Assembly: GCA_003344405.1 (NCBI GenBank)
Contig: NOWV01000016.1
Coordinates: 682,001 to 746,000, forward strand
Length of the DNA: 64,000 nt
Reading direction: 5' to 3'
From: Trichoplax sp. H2
Taxonomy: Eukaryota; Placozoa; Uniplacotomia; Trichoplacea
Shown: in pieces, positions 1-13,500 of the stretch
Layout: every line of letters begins with the position of its first letter
How positions within the stretch are numbered: the stretch's first letter is position 1
Notes under the pieces: generated by a model
The model's database searches: none
Told to the model about the DNA's origin: nothing
What the model saw: the letters and a program-made list of their open reading frames with translations, nothing else
Position numbers and translations under genes: made by a program

Positions 1-3000
1 ACTATTAATTTAACCAATGAAAATTATTTAAATATCTACTTTGGACATTGGACATGGGAAGATTTACTTGGTATTGCTACTTTTCCATGGGAACGCCATG
101 TCAAAACCTTGCTAGGTGGAACAATCTTGAAAGCAACCCATTATGGTCATACTGGTCACTTAGATATTATGATTCATGAAATTGGCCATAACTTAGGTTT
201 ATGGCATGTTCATCATGGTATATCGGAAATGAAATGTAGTGATCCATGCTACGAACGTTATCCATCGATGGAATTAGGTGATTTATGCTCCGATACAGCA
301 CCTACACCGCTTAATAATTTATGCCTATCCCCTCTATCTCGCGATGATGCATGCTATGATCATTTAAAGTATAATAATACGCCGTATCGTAATTTTATGA
401 GTTATTCTAACGGATCGTGCTTGCATAAAACTTTTACACCACAGCAAGTAGCTCGTATGCATTGCTATATTGATCAACATTATACTTCTTGGTTGGTTGA
501 TGATGATCCAGCACCTTCGATTATTCCAATTCCACCACAAATACTATCTAACGATCATCAACAATTACAAATTGCGTGGATATCACCGTTGCGTGATCAA
601 CGTCATCAAGTATGCGAACATTGTCATTCCAATGGAGCTCTAGTTCAATTTGCAACTAAAGTATCATCACCATTTACTTATCGTACAACTGGTATGAATA
701 TTTGGTCGCCTGAAGTAGCCTTAAAAGGTTCGCCCGATGCTAAAGCATGTGAATATGATAGGTATGCATGGATTGCACATGAATATTGCAATAGTACATG
801 TTATGTCGAGGTCGGTTTTGATCAGTTGGTTGTTGGACGCCAATTAAAAATATGGGTTACTGGTAATTATAAAAGTGCTCGCGCTTTACATGATATTATA
901 TTATATTATCAAGATGGGAGCAAAGAATCATTAGGAAGTCAAGCGGTCCAATGCGATCAGCCATTTACAACACCTTTATGGTCAAGTAAGATACTAACGC
1001 ATTTAAAGATTTACATTTCTCATCCTGATGTAGGTATCGATTCCGTCCAACTAACTTCATCGCAACATCATAGCGTTTGTGATCATTGCCAACTGCTAAC
1101 TTATCGTGTTCATCGCCAACCACCATTTTATTCAAATCAATCGTCGATGATAACAACTACAACTCATTTTCTAGATTTATGGACGAAGCCATCGGTTAAT
1201 TATATCTATACTGTCCAAGCTATTAGTAATAACCGAACTGGACCTCTATCATCACCTTTGCGTTATTTCTTCAAAGAAGGCTTTTGTGGCAATGGTATAA
1301 TTGAAAATGATGAAAGTTGCGATGACGGTAATCGGCATGATGGTGATGGTTGTAATCTTCGTTGTCAAGTTGAAGAATTTTTTCATTGTCAGCATCAACC
1401 GAGTCTTTGCTATTATCACCTGAATGATGATATATGTGAAGAATTTGAGGAGAGAGTTAGTCCTCATGATTGTGGATTTTATACACCGAAAGGATTTCGT
1501 GATCAATGGGCTTCTCATGCCGTTGCAAATCCCGAATTTCAAGGAGAAAAATGTAGCGATTTTGAAACATTATTATTAGGACCTCCATCTGTTGATCAAG
1601 TAAATGGCATACTTTACTAATTATTGAATGCTATTTTTATAATATCTTATACTTAAAATATCGTAAAATGTTAAGTATTTTAACTACAAAGTTAACTTAT
1701 GGCTTTCTTTTCATTTTTATTGTTTTATATCAGAAATGTACATCTAATCTGGATATGAAATCGTTTTGGCAAGAACTTCCTGTAGCTTGGTATCCATGCG
1801 GTCATCATTATGAAGATGCAAATTTTTGGATTCAAGTAAGCTTCCAGCGTTCAGTTGTTGCATCATCAGTATTGATCTATTTAGCTACAGATGGCAATAT
1901 CGTATTATATACTAAAAGAGTAAGGATATATGTTCAACTAATCGATACAGAAGATAACGTTCACGAAATTACACCTAATGGTATCTTGGCATCATGCAAT
2001 TCTAATCCTTTAACGATATCAGTAATGCACGACATGACTAAAGCCTTTTATTATGTTAAAGCAGTTAATATCTCCTTCACATCATACGAACTTGCTATTT
2101 CAGCAGTTCGGCTACGGTCTCTTACAGCTACAGAATCATTTTCAGCTCATCAGTGCGGTAAAAACGAATATTACAATCCAAAAACGCAACGATGTTATAA
2201 ATATCCTTGTGATCGAGTTCATTGTGGGGTGTACATGACTAAAACAGCTCATGCCAACTGTTCATCAAACTTTGAAGGTGCAACTTGTAATGTTACATGC
2301 TATCATGGATATACTAGCTTAAATGGTCCTTCTTATGAGATTCAATGCATTCAAGGCCAATGGGTTGATCAAGATTATTCCTGCAGACCAATTGATTGTG
2401 GAAAACCGCCTAATGTTGAATATGCTATAACAGCCTGCCCCGATGGTACAAGAGCTGGAAAGGTATGCACATATAAATGTAAATCACCCGCTAGGATGGT
2501 TGGTAAAAATAATTCACTAACTTGCACATCACAAGGATATTGGACACTTCCTCAATCTTACTGCTATTTAACATGCAATCCACCACAGCAGCCGGCTAAT
2601 TCCGTTAATTTTCGTTGTATGAATGCAAACTACCGTCGAAATAAATTGTTTCAAATTGGTCGTTATAATATTGGTAGTTATTGCAAGTTTCATTGCTCTA
2701 AAGGTTATGAGTCTATTAATCAGTATGGCTTGAAGAGTGTACTATCAAGAACTGTATGCAGTTGGAGTGGTCAGTGGGAAGATGCTCGATGTATTCCGAT
2801 TACTTGCCCACCTCCACCACTACTTCAACATGGTAGTTATAACTGTAAAGGAACAACTTATAATTCAACATGTTCTAGAACATGTTTGGATGGAAGCCAT
2901 AAGGTAATATTAATTAATCAAAATTATGGTAACAGTATTAATTGCTTTTCGGCGTGCGCGTATAGATAGGTATAATTTTGAGATTGGTTTACCTTTTCAG

Positions 3001-3744
3001 TAATATAGTTTTTTTAGCAATTTTGTAATATTAGCGATTTAAGTTTATATCGTATGTTGTTTTAAATATACTTGCACATCAGCAAGATCAACTTTAAGCG
3101 TTAATTTTATGTTGTTATTAGCTGCTTTCAATACTTTCAGCTTCGATCACATTAAATTATTATATGATATAATACCTTTATTATGTTGACCTATAAACAA
3201 ATTAACAAGGTTAGATTAGCAAATTTCAATTATTTAAACTAATTCTAGATACCTTTTTTTTCATCTTACGTACTAGAACGGTGGTCATAACGTTATTACT
3301 TGTGGTAGCGATCGAAAATGGCATGGTGTTGTAGACCACTGTCCAGTACCAACACAAATATGTGCAAAACCCAATTTATCATCAAATATGGATGTTACTT
3401 GCTCAAATGGCCATGCTATTGGTCAAAGTTGTAGGATTACATGTAAAACAAATGAAGAAACGCCTAACCATCAGCAAATTACTTGTTCATCAAAACAGAT
3501 ATGGCAACCAGCGTTATCGCAATTAAAATGTAACGTAAGATGTCTATCAGAATACTATAATGATGGATGGTGCGATTTGGAAAATAATCGTGAGGAATGC
3601 CAGTATGATGGAGGTGATTGCTGTAAGTCAACATCAATAGAAGGCATGGTAGAGTATATGATGGAAGATTATTGCAGCAGTGAGCCAGTACCAACTGAAT
3701 GCAATTGCCTCGATCCAAAAGCAGCAGAAAATAAAAATGTATAG
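1..3744 (+). CDS. PAPPA-like: Pappalysin-like (PAPP-A family) metalloprotease, 5'-partial
   Basis: Exons <1-1599, 1734-2903 and 3277-3744, all phase 0; the 5' end lies outside the window. Secreted metzincin zinc protease. The zinc site HEIGHNLGLWH (175-207) fits HExxHxxGxxH, and a Met-turn lies in NFMSYSNGSC. Family hallmarks follow in order: TFPWE before the active site, TPQQVARMHCYID after it, a CDDG..HDGDGC cysteine-rich motif (about 1318-1360), IYTPKG/FYTPKG-type segment, then several CCP/sushi modules in exons 2 and 3, one Lin-12/Notch repeat (DGWCD..YDGGDCC, about 3564-3624) and a CNCLDPKAAEN tail like human PAPP-A. Known family role: cleavage of IGF-binding proteins outside the cell; the substrate here is unknown. 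Splice sites: caa|gtaaat to cag|aaatgt, and aag|gtaata to tactag|aacggt. Family call is firm; PAPP-A versus PAPP-A2 is not resolved. Confidence 0.93.
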
Positions 3745-6700
3745 ATATTCGTAGGCATAAAGAAGTTTCCAAGTCAACTCATAATAGTTGTATTCCAGAG
3801 TTAATGGCAAAAATTTATATTTACGTATTCAATGCTATACCTTACACAGATATCAAATTGTGATTTTAAGATGATATTTACAGTTAGTAAAGATTCCATC
3901 ACTAGATTATGATCACTAGATCATTATTGTTGTTTCTTGATTATGATATATTTAATTTATCTGTTTCCTAAATATTTAAAAATCTCAAGAGCATTGCTAG
4001 TTCAATACGCACTTGTTTAATCACTCAATTAATTGTAAACTATCAATTCAGTTTTGCAGCTCTAGTGTTATATTTATAGTACTGGAGTTATAAGTAAATC
4101 ACTTTAAGTGGTGTATAAGAAATTAAATGAAGTTTAAAACATAGTATGTCCAAGTATACCTTAATTTGTTTATTGAGTGCTATATTAACGGTTATAATTA
4201 ATTAGTAATCCAGCAAGGGTGATTCAAGAATAGTTTAATGACGTAATATTTACTACATAGTTATTTGGTACATGATACATATAAGTTTACTCTATAATAG
4301 TAGATGTGTATGAATATTTACACGCATAGATATTCTGTTGCCATTTTTAATTCTTGGTAATAACAAGAAAAAATTATAAGCTGAATGAGTACAAACATTG
4401 ATTGTTTTAACTGCATTGCGATAAGCAATAACTAGAGCAATACAAGATATAAGAGAGTAGGATGAAGATTTCTCATAATTAGCTTTTAAATTGTAATCAG
4501 ATTCAATTAAATTATCTATTATCTCGATATAGACAATATTAAATGATAGTCTGGCGATAAAAATTATCTTCCAGCAAGTATTAGCGGATATTATTCTTTA
4601 AAGATATTTCATGATATTATTTTAGCGTTAACTTTCTTAATTATTCATTAACTGCTAATAGCTTGGATAATAAATTGATGAACTTTTCCATGCTCTATCT
4701 TGAATTCTGGTTAACAATCAGTGTATAAAAGGAATCTACAGGTAAATGGTAGATACTAGCTGGTTGTGAAATGGGGTTTAAAGTAATCATTTCCCTATCA
4801 ATTATAAATTGGTCAGACTTCGATTTTAAATATAAATTGTCTTGCACTAAGCACAAGATCAAAGAAAAAAGTATCTGCTAATACTTGAAATTCTTCAGCC
4901 TACTCTTTATATTATATTAGCTTGGTTGGGAATTTAAAGACATAGTATCCTTTATGACGGTATACTCGTATATATATATTAACATAGTAATGTGATATTG
5001 TTGGGGCAATTTCTTTACGGTTGTAGCTTTTAGAATACGCTATCGCCATTTCTGTCCTTCTTCTGTGTTAGGGCTACGAGTACTAAGGCATTACAAATAC
5101 TTTTCTATAACAACGATGCGTTTTCGTTCTCCTTCCATATGCCTACATAGAGTGTTATTAGGAATAGACTTTGTAGTAGATAGTGACTCCGCCTTATGAT
5201 ATTTCTCTAATAAATACGCGTAAACTAATTATTTTTGCCGTGGGTCAATATTACATGTTCTTATGCAATATGACGCCTATCGTGTAGACTGCAAGAATAG
5301 CTCAAAATTCAATACTGTACGTAATAAGATTAGCAAATTGTCAATTCGTCTTCCTTAACCACAACGATGAGGGATACCGTGAATTTTGATGGGTGAACTG
5401 ATTTTTCTACTTTAAATGAAGGATTAATCGATGTAAATAAGTAGAGTATAATATTTGCAACATGCTCGCTAGATAGGCAATACTGTACAGTGTAGAGTAC
5501 AATATCAATTGAGGTCTATTATGGCTACGCTGTACTTTTTACCTTTTTGCATGCCTCCTACGGAGCTTTACTTTTGTATAGAATTATGACGCTTGCGGAC
5601 AGTATAATATACTGTTCAGAATTGCTGTCTAACTAATCATGTGTGCATTTCAAGGCAAAATAGCAATTAAGATTATGCTACTGCGAGAGACGGAAACAAT
5701 TGGCTGCCGTAGTTCTTCTCTTCATCTCCAAACTGTTCTTATTCATCACGATAAGTGTTCCCATGTTGATCTCTCCATGTACTCAGATTTATATAGGAAA
5801 TTACGTTGTTGCTGAGGCGGTTTTAAGGTATTTATCTGGGATAATGCAACTCTATTCATGACTTTAATAAGAGCAGCTAAGGTTCACCTAGCCCGATTTA
5901 AAAATATCAAGAATAAGATACAGGTTTAGGTTCGGAAGGAGCAAGGGACAAAAATATCGAGAGAAGAGAATCTCTTCTAGAACTGAATGAACTTCGTTTA
6001 ATTTTACAGTATAAGAGTAGCGGTGGTAAAATAATATTAAAGATATTGACTCTAATATCATTAATGTTAGATTAATCTGCATGTGTAATTTTGACTCATA
6101 AGGAGTATTGTTGGAGGCTGCAATAATACTCCTTGTCAACCAACTTGGGAGCAACAACAAGAATTTTTTCCGTCGAGCAGTGATTGATCCATTCAATTCA
6201 TTTTGCTACGACTAAAAATTAAGATTTTAACCGTTGTACGGTAGGTGTTGAAGATGAAAGTCATGATCATTAGAAGCAGCATTTACCGCTGTCTATACTG
6301 ATATCTGTTATGTTCAATTGATTTCCATATTAGAGATTATTACTGGTTATGTTCAGCATTTTAGGGATAATTACTGTGGTGAGATTATGTTTTAAAACAT
6401 ATTTACTGTTATCGTGGTTTTATTACCTTACCTTACAAATATAGAGTATTGATGTATTAACTAGAATGGTATAAAAAGGAGATACGATCGAGAAAAAAAA
6501 GGCAGACTTCAGCTTGTGTTCAATTTGAATAAGTCATGAAGTTGCTCGTTGGTAACGTGAAAATAAAGGAGTTTTTTTTTAAGCTTAACTTGCAGTCGTG
6601 ACAATATCAATAAGAGTCATTCTTAGATAAGACTTCAATGCTAGGTAAGAATTTAATGCTATTTTCCGACATTATCCTACTTAAAGGGATGGATTACAAC

Positions 6701-6855
6701 TCCTTCACTCCCATTAGTGGATCACATTGGGGTGGATGTCCTGAAAGATTTGGATCACTTTGATGATATCGTGTTGAAAAGTTCCATCATCAAAAAAGGA
6801 GTTTTAAACATGCATATCAAGAGGGTCAATGATTATTTGTAGACAAGCCCTTTCC

Positions 6856-6966
6856 TGGCGATGCTATTTTACAGCATCATTGCCATGGACTACGAGGAGA
6901 AAGCTACTACAGCAGTTTTTCTTCTCGTTGTCCATAGCAAAGATGGCGATTTCTAGTCGCCTTTTT
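6856..6966. other. Three consecutive hairpins followed by T5
   Basis: Hairpin 1: tggcgatgct (6856-6865) pairs with agcatc(a)ttgcca (6872-6884). Hairpin 2: gccatggactacgaggagaa (6882-6901) pairs with ttcttctcgttgtccatagc (6919-6938) at 17 of 20 positions, loop about 17 nt. Hairpin 3: ggcga/tcgcc (6945-6949 and 6957-6961), directly followed by ttttt (6962-6966), which resembles a Pol III termination signal. This could be a structured non-coding RNA or the remains of a foldback element. I found no convincing internal Pol III A or B box. Confidence 0.4.
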
Positions 6967-7227
6967 GGGAATTTCTGAGCCAATCTTGACGTCTAGACTA
7001 CTGAGAGCAGGTAACATGGGTATGGGGTTGCACGAGTCGCATACAGTACTTGGTGATGCTGTGATCTTCATACGAATACGTTGTACTCAAGGTGTATTCA
7101 CAGTCAGTTTAGTACGACAGATTGAGGTGATTCCGCGTACTACTAAAGACGGGAACTACTGAAAGAGTACCACTACTCTCGTAATTCACTTCAGTCCTAT
7201 TCCAGTCATGATACAGTGATTAGCGTT

Positions 7228-7621
7228 GGTATCTGGTTCGTTTCCGGGGCCGATGGGTGAAACTTGGGTCTTAGCTGACTTGTGTAAACTGGTGAATTGT
7301 CCACTGAGCGTCATCTCACTAGTGACATGACACTTGGAAGAGTCGCCCCCCCTCCAACTTGGATCACTCTGTCAGAGTCCGATCCGATCCGGTCCGAGCA
7401 AGAACGACTCATTTCTTCATTTGGCTAAGGTATCTGGTTCGTTTCCGGGGCCGATGGGTGAAACTTGGGTCTAAGCTGACTTGTGTAAGCTGGTGAATTG
7501 TCCACTGAGCGTCATCTCACTAGTGACATGACACTTCAAAGAGTCGCCCCCCCCTCCAACTGGATCACTATGTCAGAGTCCGATCCGATCCGGTCCGAGC
7601 AAAAACAATTCATTTCTTCAT
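7228..7621. repeat. Tandem direct duplication, period 201 bp
   Basis: About 193 bp starting ggtatctggttcgtttccgg is present at 7228-7420 and again at 7429-7621, with only a handful of substitutions and indels (for example the poly-C run is one base longer in copy 2). Both copies carry a G/C-rich core including gatccgatccggtccgagc, unlike the AT-rich surroundings. The near identity implies a recent duplication. No terminal inverted repeats or coding potential were seen. Confidence 0.85.
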
Positions 7622-10520
7622 ACTGAGTGCATACTGTACTGTGTCTACATGAGTAGATCTTGCGACAGTAGATAGCGAGTATGACCACCAAGTGACTGCG
7701 TACCAGTACTGAAGCTACTGCAGAAAATTCCTCGGTACTCGACTAGTCAGTGCGTCTTCGCCGCCATTTGGATATTCTACCACCTGGCCTGGAAAGCTCC
7801 ATTAATTGTTGTTAAACGCGAGCAAGACTACTACAGTAATGCAATGATGACTCTTTGGATTGGCTATCAATAAATGAATCATCAAGTAAGTATTTGGAAT
7901 CGGATTTATCCATGAAAAGTATGCTTGAACGAGTTGTATTGGCTTTGATATTGATTGAAAGCCAACGTTGAATAGACTGGATACAAATCGTTAGCAAGGT
8001 AGACGGTAATAAACATGATGGAAGTAGGGTTTAGTGGTATGGACACCTTTGATCATAGCCAATTCCATTTTGAAATATGAGCGATAGAGAAATCATCTTG
8101 GAAAAGTCTTCCAATAGTCGATAGATGGATCCTGATGCAAGTCTATCTTGCCTGTGTGTCCCTCACATCCTTTCCTCAACCATTGTCTCCCTAACGCTAA
8201 TAATATTATGGATTTGATGGGATTGCATCAAGAATAATGTTATATTTATTGTGTGTGCATAGATACAGTATATTCTATATTCTACACAACAGACAGTAGG
8301 ATAACTAGTCTAAAATGAAACAAATGAATGAGTCTGCAATGGTGGCTATCCTATCCTTGCTGAAAACTAGCCATCAGTAATGGCTGAACAAACCAATCTC
8401 TTGTTGGAAAAGGACTAAATCTATCCTATAATGTCATTCAAAACTAGCTAACAAAAATCTCCATGCAATGGTTGCTAATGTCGCCCACAGTAGGTGTATA
8501 CGAGTTTACCAGCATTTCCTGCACAATTGTCAAAACATGTTGCACTTTCCCAGCTCGTATCTAGTTTGCATCCAGGCGATTTTTTACTGGATAGCGTTAT
8601 TATTTTTTTGTCAAACCTGCTTTAAACGGTATCCAAGAATCGTTCATAGTATAGAGTAGCTTACACAAGAAGAGTAGAATAGCATTTGCTTGTTTAGACT
8701 AGTATAGCCAAGTTAGCAGAATGAATTGATTCGACGAAAGAATGTCCTCCTATCATCCAAAAAGGTGATAAATCCCTTAATTTGACAATGACTCTACCGT
8801 CCTGCATGGATGCTTAGTATGTGATAGTTTAAACTCTTTAACCAACACAACATTCGTATACTCTCTATTGCCATAACTAATGAATGGATATTATTCTTGG
8901 AAAAGTCTCTCCTGTACATGGGACACTGATGAAGTCAAGTAGGCCATAGATGGACAATGTATCTTCTTTCTTTTCCACTGTAGTACGGAATTTGATTAGA
9001 CCTTGATGGCAGACAATCTGGGTATCAAAGACTGACTGTCTACGGTAAATATTAGTCGATGTTTAGATAAAATCCCATTCTATCCTGGGGCCGTTGAAAG
9101 TAGCTACTGTACATTGTGTATGCCGAATATAGCAGCAATCCATTCGAAGCGTACTTCTCGTCCATAGTCTGCTACTTACTAAGCGTTATCAATGACTTTG
9201 TCTATGTCACTTCCCGGTTCTTGCTTCCACTCCGTAGAATTTCGATTTAGCAGCTATAGTTAGGCCTGTTTATGGTTTGGTTTAGTGGATAGTTGAATCT
9301 ACTCTGAATTCCATGCTGGATATCTACTGTATACCTTCACGGCTTCACTTATCGGCGACAAAACATAAAAATCGACAATTGCCAGATACAGTAGTCTTGG
9401 CGTACAGTACGACAAACCACTGGATGCCATCATTTAGAGACTTTTAACCGGTATCTGAACGAGAAGCTCACTTTTTCTCAGGATTTACACACCGCTGTAG
9501 GGACAGTAGGTCATGAATTGGTTATTGATTTTAGAGTAGGCGGTAGTTTTCTACATGACCATTTTACTTAGCTGGCTGGACTATACAACATTGCAATTAT
9601 GCTTGAATTGACGGTATCAGTCCCCTATAATTTCTGCATAGATCAGTCAGTTGCATAGCTGTGTCATCATGCACTGCCTAATTTTCATACTATTTGCACA
9701 CGAAACATCGAATTCGCTGCCTGCTAACTTTGAGTAATCGCCCTTTTATTCACGCTGACGGTAGAAAAGTGTAAAATCCTTCAAGTTTCTACTACAGTCC
9801 AACCTTCCCTTTAGCTACCATAGTTTTTAGGGGGCAGTTCTATTCATTCATTTTTGTAGTTCTGGCAACTTTATACCCTTGGCTGCCTTAGTGTACAGTT
9901 TAGAAGCAATTCATCACTGCTTTCTGTTGTAGACAGTGAGTTCTTTTTTTTTTCCTTGCTATTGTTTTTGGACTTGAAGTGTAATTAGCAAAGTCCTTTC
10001 TGATCGATAGTCTTGTAGGTTAGCAATTGATACGGTAAGCTAGTCGATGGCTACCCCTCTAGTTCATGAAAAGTAGTAATCAATTTGACTATCGAATGTC
10101 GATTAAATTACACGTACTGATGGTTGCTTCGAACGGTGCTGATCAATTTTGTTGTTAGAGTCATTTTTATTTTTTTCTTCTTTATCGTATCGAAAAACTG
10201 GTCTATTATATTATTTATTTTTGCATTGACTGGAATTACCAAGAAATCTTTTCTTATTGACAAGTTTTTATCCCGTCAAATTATTGGGACTCTATACTTG
10301 TTAAGCTTACTCTACATTAGTAAGCAGATTTGCTATCAATTGACACGTACTGTACTAAAGGGAAGATCTTGCAATTTATCCTTCCTCACGCATAAAATAC
10401 TGTATTTTTCCTATACTATCCTATTTTAATGGCCTGTGCTGAATGAACTCATTGAATCTAATAAATGACGTTGTTAAATCCGTAAATTAATTGTCATCAT
10501 CATGCAGATATTGACATACC

Positions 10521-13500
10521 ATGACGTCTAATTTGGATGCTGATACGGCGAAACTGCTGGAAAAGCTAGAAGAACAAAACAGGTACTCTTTACTATTACC
10601 TTCATCTATGTAAGATTAAATAGAATCTCGTAACGCGTTAGAATTTGAAGTTTTGCCTTTGCTATAATTTCATTCTCATTTAAAGCAACTATGACTGTAG
10701 TGTGCGTAGCTAAGAGATCAATATATTTGTACACACGCGTATTGTTATAATATCCTCTATGCTTCGTCGCCTTTAAATCTATTTTGAGCAACAGTACCAT
10801 TCATTCGTGCAAGCCATGTTGTAATACGATGTTGGCCACAACTTTACCCAACAATAACACTCGAAGTTGAGATTCAATAAGGCAATAAAATTCAAGTTAG
10901 AATCTTATCCATTTGTTATCAAGATTCATTCTGATTGAATAAAGAGTTTTTAAAAAGGAAGCAGTCTATAAAACTTGAACTCAAAAATTAAACTATCATT
11001 TAGACTTTACTCTTTTCACTGTAGTTGTGACACCAGTCCTATTGATAAGCTGTAATTAATTGACCAAGCATGTATGATATAATAGTACGAGACATCAAAA
11101 GAGACGATTTGTCTGTGATATTAACATGGATAAACTTCAATAGTCTAATTTAAAATCTCTTACATTTGTATAGTGTTTATACCGCCGTATATAAATAACG
11201 TCACGTTTGTCGTTATTAATCCAGATGAGATTTTGATTTTATTTTTGTCTTTTTTTGCACTTCATTAAAATTATCAGTACTGTACAGTGTACAATCATGT
11301 CAGTGTAAAAAAATTGATCGAAGCAATCACCAGCAGTAAATAATTGAAAATCTGTATCGAATTTTGAATTTATCTACTCTCGTTACTTTCTTAACGTTAA
11401 TTGAAATCGATTTTGTCCATCGCGTTGCGTAGGATTATAGAGAGCAGCCAAAAAAAGCAGGATATGGCATCGACAACAAATAAAAGCACCTCGTCGAATA
11501 ATTTCTCTCATTTACCAAAGAGACCTTTAGGGAAAGTTCGTACTGATAACAGTCTTTTCTGGTCTGAAGAATACATTGAGGGCGATCCAATTGATTTATG
11601 GGGCCGAGTGATTGCAGATTGGGATGATTGCTTGAAGAAAAGGCCTAAATATATCAAAAAATTAGTTCGATATAATATTCCACAACCACTACGATGTTTA
11701 CTCTGGCAGTTACTGTCTGGGGCTGATAAACAAAGATACCTTATCGAAGGTTATGCTGATTTACTGAAGGTTAGTAAAGTATAAGAATCTTCGGTAAATT
11801 AGAATAGTTTACTTTATTAATAATTATTGCGACTAAGTTAAATCTAATTAAATAGGTAGACTGAACATTATTCATAATGCGTTGTATTCGATCGGCTATC
11901 TTTTCAATTAGGAAACGTCTCCTCACGAAAAGACGATTAGAAGAGACATTGACAGAACTTATCCTGATCATCCTAAATTCAGTAGTCCAAATAGCCCTTT
12001 ACAAGAATCTATGCTTAATATTATGAAGGTTACAAACAAAAAAATTATAAATAACTTTTACTGAAATTAGATAAATAAACTAAATCGAAAGCTAGTAATA
12101 TTTAGGCAATCAATTACCATATGAGTGTGATATTTCTAATATTCTTTCTCAGGATAATATTCCTTTCAAGACGTAGAATTCTTAAGCTAAAATTCTTTTC
12201 ATTCTTAATATTCATTTACAAAATCGTGCCTAGACTTTAGACAGTGTGTACTCCTGTGATTGATACCTTTTTTCTATATGTAAAAAATACTATTGTGCTT
12301 GAATGAGACAATCATTTTCTACTGTTATCCTACTCAACAATGTGCTCACTTTACAAATACACTGTTACCTATGAACATTCTGTAACGCATAATTAATCTT
12401 TTTTTTGAATGCAGGCATATTCATTATATGATAAGGAAGTTGGCTATTGCCAGGGAAATGCATTTATTGCCGGCTTATTATTGCTTGAGGTGATTTTAAT
12501 AGAGATACGTATACCTGTATTGAGTGTAAATACTTGATTACAATGTAGTGCATATTACTAGGAATTCTTACACACAGTGTATAGTTTTCAGCTTCAAACT
12601 TGAATTATTTATTCAATTGTAATACGAGACCTTTGCTGTTGGTATCGACTTAAATATTATTATATGCTCTATTATCATATGCTCTATTGATGTAGATGCC
12701 AGAAGAGGAGGCATTTGCTGTATTTGTGCAAATAATGAGGAAATATAACATGCGTGAATTGTGCAAGCCTAATATGGCAGAATTAGCCGTCTGTATGTAC
12801 CAATTAGAATGCTTGATAGAGGTAAGTATTCGTTTAAATTTCCGTAAGTAGTAGTAACTTACAGTAATTTGGACTCTGAAACGTTGATCGCTCCAAAGTA
12901 TATAAATTGATGTTTGCATATTGTGATATCTTTAATCAAGACGAAGCTTTCTTGCAAATTTCAGTTGATAGCATCAGTTGATCAAAGATAATTACTATCT
13001 TGAAACTCTACCTTTGTTATTAATTCAAAGGTTTTTCTTAAGTGCCTAGCCGTGATGATGTAGTATTACTTGAAAAATACGACTGGGTTGTTTAGTAATC
13101 CCTTTTGTTAAAATTTTAAGCCAATACCTAAGTTGTGTATACGCTTAAATAGGCCATTTCATTTTTCATTCCTAGGAATTATTGCCCGATCTTCATGTCC
13201 ATTTTCAAGCACAGGTATCTTTACCTACAGTTTACATAATCGTTCTACCAGCAATATTTTCAGAGTGGATAATTTATCTGGTCTTGTAATTTTCAATATT
13301 AGGGGTTTCGAGCTTCTGTTTATGCGTCATCATGGTTTCTTACTTTATTTGCGTCGACTGTCTCTCCTGACTTAGCAACTAGAATAATGGATTTCGTATT
13401 GGCTGAAGTAAGTAATTATAATTAAAGTCGATTTCTACTAGGATGCAATTCATTATGTACTGCATAAAGCGAACTATGAACTTATGACGAATGTAAAAAC

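Larger units (their letters stand above)
3745..10520. other. Gene-poor intergenic stretch, 6.8 kb
   Basis: No reading frame here has splice-supported continuation or recognisable protein similarity. Open frames are under about 100 codons and AT-rich (for example the poly-Phe/Ile frame near 10124-10429). Between about 6600 and 7800 the sequence is visibly richer in G and C than its surroundings; that part holds a tandem duplication and a run of hairpins listed separately. The rest is simple AT-rich sequence in which I see nothing definite. Confidence 0.6.

Noticed and set aside
3479-3772. Minus-strand frame of 97 codons
   Set aside because: Shadow of PAPP-A exon 3, whose cysteine pattern proves the plus-strand frame.
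5888-6196. 102-codon minus-strand frame
   Set aside because: No family similarity, no splice context and composition like the surrounding non-coding DNA.
10124-10429. 101-codon frame rich in Phe, Ile and Leu
   Set aside because: Lacks an ATG start, is explained by T-rich sequence, and has no splice context or similarity.
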